Under the pieces are notes generated by a model. That model made no database searches. It was not told the DNA's origin and worked only from the letters and a program-made list of their open reading frames with translations. 9,457 nt of DNA from Nitrospiraceae bacterium (GTDB lineage Bacteria; Nitrospirota; Nitrospiria; Nitrospirales; UBA8639): assembly GCA_003523945.1 (NCBI GenBank), contig DOFS01000108.1, positions 1 through 9,457 on the forward strand, in the 5' to 3' direction. Below, piece after piece: positions 1 through 5,230 of this stretch. The position numbers and the translations under genes are program-made. How positions within the stretch are numbered: the first letter of the stretch is position 1; the number at the start of each line of letters is the position of its first letter.

Positions 1-595
1 TTTCTTCCAGATTGGCTTCTGCCGATAAGGTGGTGATCTGGCTCTCCATCAATGTCCCGACTAAATGATCAGACCTATCAATCAGCAGCTGCCGTAACGT
101 AAGGACCCCTTCCAATTTGCTATCCCGATCGATGACGTAGATATAGTACATGGCTTTCTGCCCATAGGTCCGAATACGATCGACGGCTTCTTCGACCGCA
201 ATATCCGGCGGAAGCGTAAACACCTGGGGATCGGCTAAGCTTCCTGCGGTATTAGGGGAATAGCGCAAGGCACGACGGAGCGTGGCCCCCATCGGATTAT
301 CTAACCGGTCCAGCACATCCTGGCGGACGGGTTCCTCAAATTGCCGAAGAACTCCTATGGCAGAAGTGGCATTCATGGCACCTAAAACGTCCGCTCCAAG
401 ATCTTTTGGAAGCTCTTCGATAATTTTGGCGGTGGACACCGGCAAACAATGCTCTAAGACACCGGCGATTTCCTCTCCGGGTAGGGCCTCCAGGAGCGAA
501 GCCGATTCATGGGGATCGAGCGACTCCAAATGACGAGCCGCTTCCACCGGGTGGGCTTGAAGATACCCCAGAGTCAGTCGATGTTCGAGTTCCAT
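1..595 (-). CDS. mgtE: MgtE-type magnesium transporter, N-terminal part (C-terminus cut by window edge)
   Basis: The 198 visible residues match the cytosolic half of MgtE, the Mg2+ channel/transporter whose soluble domains sense intracellular Mg2+ and gate a C-terminal membrane pore. Residues about 1-118 form the helical MgtE N domain, with repeated Leu/Glu-rich hairpins (for example SLLEALPGEEIAGVLEH and AKIIEELPKD). Residues 114-119 (PNTAGS) correspond to the conserved segment leading into the first CBS domain, about 120-178, which contains TLPPDIAVEEAVDRIR and the strand YYIYVIDRD. A second CBS domain starts near residue 182. The membrane pore would lie beyond position 1. The ATG at 595 is 3 nt after the stop of the MscS-like gene. 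No good Shine-Dalgarno site is visible, so translational coupling is likely. The family usually has Leu-Met after the AG of this motif; here it reads SLADPQV. A soluble MgtE-N/CBS protein without a pore cannot be excluded because the end is missing. Confidence 0.85.
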   Translation of the reverse strand, partial: MELEHRLTLGYLQAHPVEAARHLESLDPHESASLLEALPGEEIAGVLEHCLPVSTAKIIEELPKDLGADVLGAMNATSAIGVLRQFEEPVRQDVLDRLDNPMGATLRRALRYSPNTAGSLADPQVFTLPPDIAVEEAVDRIRTYGQKAMYYIYVIDRDSKLEGVLTLRQLLIDRSDHLVGTLMESQITTLSAEANLEE

Positions 596-598
596 GCG

Positions 599-1447
599 TT
601 AATGCTCGGGATGGGTGATGACGGCTGTTGATTCGGTCACTTGGGTAGCCGGAATAATGACCCGGCCTTCCCGGGTTTCTAGCACCACGGAAATGGGGGT
701 GACCGCCACCACCGTGCCTTGATTATCCCCGATTTTGACGGTCATGCCCACCCGCACCATTGATCCCAAATAATGTGCGGCAATAAGATTGGCCACGGCG
801 GTACGAGATCCAAGCCCAAACGACAAAGCCGCGCCCCCGATTAACCCGGCCAACAAAATCACGATGGTATTATTTAATAATTCCGTATCAATCCCGAGCG
901 CATCAATGGCTGTCACGACGATCAAGAGCACCACGGCCACATAGACCGCCTGGGCCACGATCGTCCCATGGGTAATCCCTGCCGAACTACAGGTCATGGT
1001 AATCAGTTCACGGACGAAATTCGCGGCGATTAAACCCAAAATCAGTACCAACACCGCAATGCCGACTTTCGGAATATAATAGGCAATGCCCGTCAAGGCA
1101 TCCGAAACCATCGTCAAGCTCAGGGTGTCGGACGCTTGAATGAGAAAGACGAGGAAGATAATCCAAAAACCGATCATCCCTAAAATTTCAGAACTTTTCT
1201 GTTTGGTTCCCGAGCGCTCCAAAAGAGTTTGCACGGCGGTTCGACTCAGCAACCGGTCAAACCCCATCAATTGCAGCAAACGGGTCACCACGACAGATAC
1301 AACCCTGGCCAGCACATAGCCTAGTCCCAAAAGCATGATCGCCAGAATCAGGGTTGGCAAATAGGCCACAATTTGGGCCAGGCTTTCGGTGACCGCATCG
1401 GTTAGTCCGTCCACCCAACCGGCCATCGTTAGTTTTTTCTCTTGCAT
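599..1447 (-). CDS. MscS-family small-conductance mechanosensitive channel-like protein
   Basis: This 282-residue membrane protein would act in the inner membrane, probably releasing small solutes or ions on hypo-osmotic shock. Five hydrophobic segments are visible at about 24-53, 87-104, 121-147, 164-184 and 191-215. Segments one and three resemble each other (VAYLPTLILAIMLLGLG and IAYYIPKVGIAVLVLILG), the internal repeat of the 'conserved TM helix' type found in MscS relatives. The Gly/Ala-rich stretch around 200-215 (GLIGGAALSFGLGSRTAVAN) resembles the MscS pore helix. Residues about 232-275 (VGMTVKIGDNQGTVVAVTP, then REGRVIIPATQV) form the small beta domain. It lacks the large C-terminal vestibule of E. 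coli MscS. An SD-like GAGAGGA at 1459-1465 lies 11 nt before the ATG at 1447; an alternative ATG is residue 8. The mgtE gene follows after 3 nt, so the two are probably one operon. The gating stimulus cannot be read from sequence. Confidence 0.85.
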   Translation of the reverse strand: MQEKKLTMAGWVDGLTDAVTESLAQIVAYLPTLILAIMLLGLGYVLARVVSVVVTRLLQLMGFDRLLSRTAVQTLLERSGTKQKSSEILGMIGFWIIFLVFLIQASDTLSLTMVSDALTGIAYYIPKVGIAVLVLILGLIAANFVRELITMTCSSAGITHGTIVAQAVYVAVVLLIVVTAIDALGIDTELLNNTIVILLAGLIGGAALSFGLGSRTAVANLIAAHYLGSMVRVGMTVKIGDNQGTVVAVTPISVVLETREGRVIIPATQVTESTAVITHPEH

Positions 1448-1542
1448 ATCAGGGATGGTCCTCTCTTCTTTATCGTCTTAGAGGAAACGCCAGGTCTTTC
1501 AAACCAGACTCGGTGGGCATTTGGACATGACAATCGTTGATC

Positions 1543-1571
1543 ATAGTATCCTCTTAAACATCACGCAACAA
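1543..1571 (-). promoter_or_regulatory. Weak candidate promoter for the MscS-like/mgtE pair
   Basis: Read on the minus strand, TTGTTG (1566-1571) and TACTAT (1543-1548) are separated by 17 nt, about 95 nt upstream of the MscS-like start. The hexamers match the sigma-70 consensus at only 3 and 4 of 6 positions, so this is tentative. It is offered because malQ ends 210 bp upstream and no convincing intrinsic terminator is visible between them; read-through from malQ is the alternative. Confidence 0.2.
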
Positions 1572-1657
1572 CATCCCTGCCACGTACTTCATTATTTGTC
1601 CCGATCCAGCCGTACCACCTTCCTGTCAATTCTTATCTTAGAAGAATACGGGTTTCC

Positions 1658-3892
1658 TCAGGAGACCAAAGACCGGCGTGTCTGGTGCGTCCGCCCCCCC
1701 TTTCGTCGCTCCCCCTGCATCGCTTGGGCAAAACGCAGAATGGCCGGGTCCTTGAGCCAGGCAGTTAGCTCTCGACCAATCCGCACTCGCCAGGAGGGAT
1801 AGACCGAATCCGGTGCTCCAGGCAGATTGGGAGTATCGAGTTCTCCCAGCAAATCTTCAAGTTGCACGATGAGCAGGCGCGAGGGAGTTCTGGCTAAGTA
1901 CCGGTATATCGCTTGAATCATCTCCCCAGAAAGGCTGGCGGGAACCGACCTGGCCGAAGTCAGGTTCTCCCGATGTAGGGCCTCCCAGATCCGTTGTCGA
2001 TCCTCAGCACGCAGTCGCCGGTCTTGGTCGAAATCTTCTTTTCGAGGGTATAACCCCCCTTCCTGCTTAATGAGCATATCTCGACCATCCCAATAGCCAC
2101 TGAGAGTGGGAAGGTCATGCGTTGTCGCGGCCACCAGGGCTTGCTCCGGAAAGGCATGAGGCGGGGTCATCGCTCCCCCGGCCTCTCGTTCAAACAACAG
2201 GAGGCGATAGGAGAGAAGTCCTGCCTCATCCAATTTTTGGCGAATAGCAGAAGTCACGGCCCCTAAATCCTCTCCAACAACCATCACCTTTCGCCGCACA
2301 CTTTCCAGAGCCAGGACGGCTAGAATTTCATCCACGTAGGTTCTGACATACACGCCATCTTTTCCTGTTCCTCCCTGGGGGACCCAGAACATCCGAAACA
2401 GTCCCAAGGCATGATCGATCCGGAGCACACCTCCATGTCGCATATTTTGCTGTAAGGTTTCTCGAAGAAAGCGATAGCCGTCTTCCCGTAATTGAACAGG
2501 ATTAGGAACCGCCAATCCCCAACTTTGCCCATTAAGATTAAACGAGTCCGGGGGGGCTCCAACCGTGATATCAGACGCGAGCTGATCCTGAAAAACCCAG
2601 GCATCGGCCCCATCGGGATGAATGCCAACCGGCAGGTCGTGATAGAGCCGGAGGGACAACGAATGTTTCCTTGCCACATGATCCAGATCCTGTAATTGCA
2701 ACTCGCATAACCATTGGACATATTGATAAAATTGGATCCGGATAGCGTTGGATTGTTGGAAGCCCGCCACTGCGTGTGACCGAGGATGCTGATAGGCCGT
2801 CGGCCACTCCCGCCAAACCGCCGTGCCCAGGTGTTCAGTCAACACCTGAAAAGTGCAAAAATTTGTCAAATTCGGATTCAGACGGGTAACAAATCCCTTA
2901 AACGCCCTTCCACGCGTCGTGGGATTGTTATGCCGGAGATGATCTCGTCGAAATACTCGAAATAATTCCTCAAGGACCGTCCACTTCAGTTTCCCCACCG
3001 CTTCATAGTCGACCCGTGGGCTTTCCCGAAGCTGTTGCAGACGATGCTGGAATTTCGTACTTTTGGCTTTCCGACGAAGACCTGCCGAAGTCCGCCACTC
3101 GTCCACCCCTTCCAGGTTCAAATACATGGGACTCCAGAAAAGGCGGCTGGAGGGGGAATAGGGGCTGGTTAATCCTGACGCCGGGATATGCAGAGGATTA
3201 ACCCCGATGGTGGCCACTCCCCAGCGAGTCCCTGCCACTTTCATGACGTGTCCTAAATCTCGAAAATCCCCAATCCCCCAATTTTTCCGGGATCGTAAGC
3301 CATACAGTTGCAGCGAAATTCCCCAAGCCCGTTTAGGTGTAGAAGGAAGATAACATTTTCTGGGCGCCACAATGAGCAGGGCCTCTCCTTCCACTGTTCG
3401 CTCCGGATGAACCTTCACACGGACCGAAAGGCTGAAGTATCCCAGGGCCAATTTTTCCGAAAGAGGAAAACGCATCTGAACATACTGCAGCCCGTGGATT
3501 GTCTTCCTAGAGAAAACCTCCCCACTGGATCCTGCTAAACAAAATTGGCGGCAGGCCCCGTTTTCATCGGTCAGTTGGATAGTGAGGGAAACCTCGTCCA
3601 AACTGCTCTCGCCGAGAGGAAGGGACAGAGGCAACATGAACACAGAATCCGAAAGATACCGCACCACAACCGAATCAATGACCCGGGTCCATATTCGGGA
3701 GGCGGCGTGAGAAAGCGAGTTACGAATGACCTTTTGAGTTGAGGCCTTGACGCCCATGCTTAACAGGACTTGCCGAAGATGAGGGACCGCCACCCCTCGC
3801 TCCACACCTAACCCATCATGGTAAAACGGCTCAATGCCATACTCCTGACCTAATTGCCAAATCTGCTCCTTGTCACTCTCATGTTTTTTCAT
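1658..3892 (-). CDS. malQ: 4-alpha-glucanotransferase (amylomaltase, GH77)
   Basis: MalQ transfers alpha-1,4-glucan segments between malto-oligosaccharides and releases glucose, in cytosolic glycogen/maltodextrin turnover. The protein is 744 residues from this ATG, a little longer than the roughly 690 of E. coli MalQ, with a non-catalytic N-terminal region (about 1-180) of the kind seen in long MalQ forms. The GH77 domain begins at RAWGISLQLYGLRS (188-201) with NWGIGDF (204-210). Catalytic residues are the nucleophile Asp493 in LRIDHALG, the acid/base Glu541 in VVGEDLG, and Asp593 in TTHDLPTLSGYWDGRD. Other family motifs are DLPVGIHPDGADAW (419-432) and PDSFNLNGQSWG (448-459), plus QLEDLLGE near the C-terminus. 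The tail is short and basic. A GTG at 3901, three codons earlier, has a TGA immediately before it and no SD. The ATG at 3892 is preferred because it overlaps (ATGA) the stop of an upstream small ORF. The gene reads away from the other glucan genes. Confidence 0.95.
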   Translation of the reverse strand: MKKHESDKEQIWQLGQEYGIEPFYHDGLGVERGVAVPHLRQVLLSMGVKASTQKVIRNSLSHAASRIWTRVIDSVVVRYLSDSVFMLPLSLPLGESSLDEVSLTIQLTDENGACRQFCLAGSSGEVFSRKTIHGLQYVQMRFPLSEKLALGYFSLSVRVKVHPERTVEGEALLIVAPRKCYLPSTPKRAWGISLQLYGLRSRKNWGIGDFRDLGHVMKVAGTRWGVATIGVNPLHIPASGLTSPYSPSSRLFWSPMYLNLEGVDEWRTSAGLRRKAKSTKFQHRLQQLRESPRVDYEAVGKLKWTVLEELFRVFRRDHLRHNNPTTRGRAFKGFVTRLNPNLTNFCTFQVLTEHLGTAVWREWPTAYQHPRSHAVAGFQQSNAIRIQFYQYVQWLCELQLQDLDHVARKHSLSLRLYHDLPVGIHPDGADAWVFQDQLASDITVGAPPDSFNLNGQSWGLAVPNPVQLREDGYRFLRETLQQNMRHGGVLRIDHALGLFRMFWVPQGGTGKDGVYVRTYVDEILAVLALESVRRKVMVVGEDLGAVTSAIRQKLDEAGLLSYRLLLFEREAGGAMTPPHAFPEQALVAATTHDLPTLSGYWDGRDMLIKQEGGLYPRKEDFDQDRRLRAEDRQRIWEALHRENLTSARSVPASLSGEMIQAIYRYLARTPSRLLIVQLEDLLGELDTPNLPGAPDSVYPSWRVRIGRELTAWLKDPAILRFAQAMQGERRKGGRTHQTRRSLVS

Positions 3893-4044
3893 CGTTGCCA
3901 CTCAAAAAAAAGAAATCGCCTTGGTTCGTCTTGATGGGGACACTCCTCCCAGACATTCCCGATAACGCCATTCCGTTGCATCATCCCCAATGGAGTTGGA
4001 TGGTCGGGGAAATACGCATCCACCGCAATCTTCAGGGTCAGCAT
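3889..4044 (-). CDS. Possible 51-residue ORF overlapping the malQ start (ATGA)
   Basis: A short ORF runs from ATG at 4044 to TGA at 3889, beginning MLTLKIAVDAYFPDH and ending FLFFEWQR. Its stop codon shares four bases (ATGA) with the malQ ATG, the arrangement typical of translationally coupled genes. Codon choice in the first half (CTG, ACC, AAG, GCG, GTG) resembles the neighbouring genes. Against it: there is no recognisable Shine-Dalgarno site before the ATG, a TAG immediately precedes the ATG, and I do not recognise the family. The coding strand carries a run of eight T just before the end. It could be a leader peptide, a genuine small protein or chance. Confidence 0.3.
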   Translation of the reverse strand: MLTLKIAVDAYFPDHPTPLGMMQRNGVIGNVWEECPHQDEPRRFLFFEWQR

Positions 4045-4050
4045 CTACAG

Positions 4051-4062
4051 ATCTGATCAGAT
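4051..4062. promoter_or_regulatory. Perfect 12-bp palindrome, possible operator
   Basis: ATCTGATCAGAT is fully self-complementary and lies about 160 bp upstream of malQ, just upstream of the start of the 51-codon ORF. On the minus strand it sits in the 17-nt gap between a TTGTCG (4067-4072) and a poor TGTAGA (4044-4049), which would be a weak promoter. Such symmetry fits a dimeric repressor or activator site, but no regulator gene is present in the window to support this, and one 12-bp palindrome is modest evidence. Confidence 0.3.
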
Positions 4063-4160
4063 GTTCCGACAAGGCCAACTAGGAGATACCCTCGACATTC
4101 ATAATAAGAATAAGCTCACCGCCTCCTTGCGTTTTATCATTGTAAGGGAAGATCAATCTT

Positions 4161-4454
4161 GTGTCTTCTAGAAACCAGGTCATTGTCGACTTCCACATCA
4201 GATCTGGACAGATCCAGGCGGAGGCATTCAACGTCCATTCGACCCTTTGCCTGCTTCAACCTTCTGGACACTGTCAGGAAATCCTCTCATGGTCATTACA
4301 CGACCCTGACACGGACCCTGAGCATGACAACACCATGCTCCACCGTTTGGACGAAGACCTCTTTTTCCAGTACAATACGAGACAGATCAGGAGTACGGGA
4401 ACCAACTCACCGTCAGTCAAGCATAGGAGGTTAAGAGCGAAACATGCCCCCTAA
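4161..4454 (+). CDS. Doubtful 97-residue hypothetical ORF
   Basis: The frame opens with GTG at 4161, after GGGA at 4147-4150, and ends 11 nt inside the DUF2934 gene. It encodes a His/Asp-rich stretch (HDPDTDPEHDN) with no family I recognise. GC at third positions is moderately raised. Against it, the best promoter for the DUF2934 gene (4347-4376) lies within it, another frame is open over nearly the same length (4159-4434), and the C-terminal part is low in hydrophobic residues. It is listed only because it occupies the longest gene-free stretch. Confidence 0.15.
   Translation: MSSRNQVIVDFHIRSGQIQAEAFNVHSTLCLLQPSGHCQEILSWSLHDPDTDPEHDNTMLHRLDEDLFFQYNTRQIRSTGTNSPSVKHRRLRAKHAP
4347..4376 (+). 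promoter_or_regulatory. Candidate sigma-70 promoter for the DUF2934/YtxH genes
   Basis: TTGGAC (4347-4352) and TACAAT (4371-4376) are separated by 18 nt. TACAAT matches the -10 consensus at five of six positions; the -35 match is weaker. Transcription would start near 4383, leaving a leader of about 60 nt before the DUF2934 ATG. Confidence 0.35.
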
Positions 4455-4776
4455 AACACCAGACGACAAGCCATCCAAGAAAAAACCGTCCACCACGCAA
4501 AAAACGACCCCGGCAAGTAAGACGGTTAAAAAAACCATCAGGAAACCCCTGGCAAATGCTGGCACTAAACGGACCATGCCACCACGGACAGGCAACCAAG
4601 ACCCTGAGACCTCCTATCCGGGTCCCATGATGGCGTTATCTGAGGAATTGCGTGAACGTATTGCCCAACGCGCCTATGAAATACATCATCGACGCGGAGG
4701 CCAACATGGCAGTGATTGGGAAGATTGGCTTCAAGCCGAGCGTGAGATCCTCCTACGGGAGCCTCCCCGCGGCTAA
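4444..4776 (+). CDS. DUF2934 domain small protein with Lys/Pro/Thr-rich N-terminus
   Basis: This 110-residue protein is likely cytosolic and of unknown function. Residues 1-50 are low-complexity and strongly basic (KPSKKKPSTTQKTTPASKTVKK), with no hydrophobic segment, and are probably disordered; nucleic-acid or polyanion binding is conceivable but not shown. Residues about 67-103 match the DUF2934 pattern: a helix ELRERIAQRAYEIHHRRG, then DWEDWLQAEREIL, the typical Asp-Trp/W-Leu-x-Ala-Glu signature. An AGGAGG at 4425-4430 lies 13 nt before the ATG, longer than ideal but the best site available. The YtxH-type gene follows 76 nt downstream on the same strand with its own strong ribosome site, so the two may be cotranscribed. 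DUF2934 proteins often sit among small stress genes; the specific role here is not deducible. Confidence 0.85.
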   Translation: MPPKTPDDKPSKKKPSTTQKTTPASKTVKKTIRKPLANAGTKRTMPPRTGNQDPETSYPGPMMALSEELRERIAQRAYEIHHRRGGQHGSDWEDWLQAEREILLREPPRG

Positions 4777-4852
4777 CTGAGCCCTGGCAGAACAGCTCTG
4801 AACACTAGGCACCAATGACGCATTCACATTTTAACAATGGAGGTTATCTCAC

Positions 4853-5080
4853 ATGGACAACGACACTCGATATGTCTTGCTCGCCGGACTCTCATTAATG
4901 GTTGGAGTCGTTCTCGGGACAGGCCTGGGGCTGTTGATGGCTCCGCAATCCGGCTCACGAACCCGTCGTCAGTTAAAGAATATGATGGAAGATGCCAGCG
5001 AACGGGCCGGGGAATTCGCGGAGGATGCAAAAGATGCTGTGACCGGCATAGTGGAACGCGGCAAAAAATTTGTCGTCTAA
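4853..5080 (+). CDS. YtxH-like one-helix membrane protein
   Basis: A 75-residue protein of the YtxH type, named from a general-stress protein of Bacillus. Residues 7-29 form one transmembrane helix rich in Gly/Leu/Val (VLLAGLSLMVGVVLGTGLGL), followed by the family signature LLMAPQSGSRTRRQL (27-41), corresponding to the usual LFAPxSGxxTR motif. Residues 42-75 form an amphipathic, charged helix (EDASERAGEFAEDAKDAV), probably cytoplasmic. TGGAGG at 4838-4843 lies 9 nt before the ATG, a strong ribosome site. The family is generally linked to stress or stationary phase in a range of bacteria, but its molecular role is unknown. It converges on glgX with a gap of about 150 bp that carries an inverted repeat. 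Confidence 0.88.
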   Translation: MDNDTRYVLLAGLSLMVGVVLGTGLGLLMAPQSGSRTRRQLKNMMEDASERAGEFAEDAKDAVTGIVERGKKFVV

Positions 5081-5093
5081 CAACCCAGCGTCA

Positions 5094-5230
5094 GAAGGAC
5101 CCGATTCACCAGGAGGGTTACCCGGCTCTCTAGCGGAGTTCCCGACCTGATGACGGCCAAGGTGCGTGAATCCTTCATGCAGGAGCCTTGACTCAGTCAG
5201 TGCCCGCGACCACTGGTGGGGGGGTCCTTC
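5094..5230. repeat. Imperfect terminal inverted repeat spanning the YtxH/glgX convergent gap
   Basis: The left arm (5094-5112) begins GAAGGACCC and ends CACCAG. The right arm (5213-5230), read on the opposite strand, also begins GAAGGACCC and ends CACCAG. Nine outer and six inner base pairs match perfectly around a small unequal internal loop. Further nested complementarity follows: GGG at 5115-5117 with CCC at 5203-5205, and GGCTC at 5124-5128 with GAGCC at 5183-5187. An 11-nt symmetric TGACTCAGTCA lies at 5189-5199. The right arm includes two bases of the glgX stop codon. There is no T-run typical of an intrinsic terminator and no clear target duplication. It could be a MITE/REP-like element, a bidirectional 3' structure for both transcripts, or a structured RNA. 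Confidence 0.5.

Larger units (their letters stand above)
3902..4443. other. Intergenic region between divergent malQ and the DUF2934 gene
   Basis: This stretch of about 540 bp has no firm gene. It separates divergently read genes and should hold the promoters of both. What can be seen: the weak 51-codon ORF leading into malQ (3889-4044), a perfect 12-bp palindrome (4051-4062), an 8-bp palindrome CAGATCTG (4199-4206), an unconvincing plus-strand ORF (4161-4454) and a candidate plus-strand promoter (4347-4376). No strong minus-strand promoter for malQ was found. No tRNA or recognised riboswitch was seen. Confidence 0.6.

Noticed and set aside
282..533. 83-codon plus-strand frame
   Set aside because: It is antisense to the MgtE N-domain coding sequence and has no recognisable protein features.
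1629..1647. ATTCTT/AAGAAT inverted repeat just after the malQ stop
   Set aside because: The stem is only six AT-rich pairs and no T-run follows, so it is not credible as a terminator.
1521..1802. 93-codon plus-strand frame between malQ and the MscS-like gene
   Set aside because: About half overlaps the malQ 3' end in antisense, with no ribosome site and an unlikely composition.
3902..3916. Run of eight T on the malQ strand as a programmed frameshift site fusing the small ORF to malQ
   Set aside because: A -1 slip into the malQ frame at the run meets the TGA directly before the GTG, so no fusion protein would result.
3997..4022. TGGATG/CATCCA inverted repeat
   Set aside because: A six-bp stem with a 14-nt loop is expected by chance in a region this size and has no supporting context.
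5115..5123. GGGTTACCC mini-hairpin as a glgX/YtxH terminator
   Set aside because: A three-bp stem with a three-base loop and no T-run is too weak; the larger inverted repeat around it is the better description.
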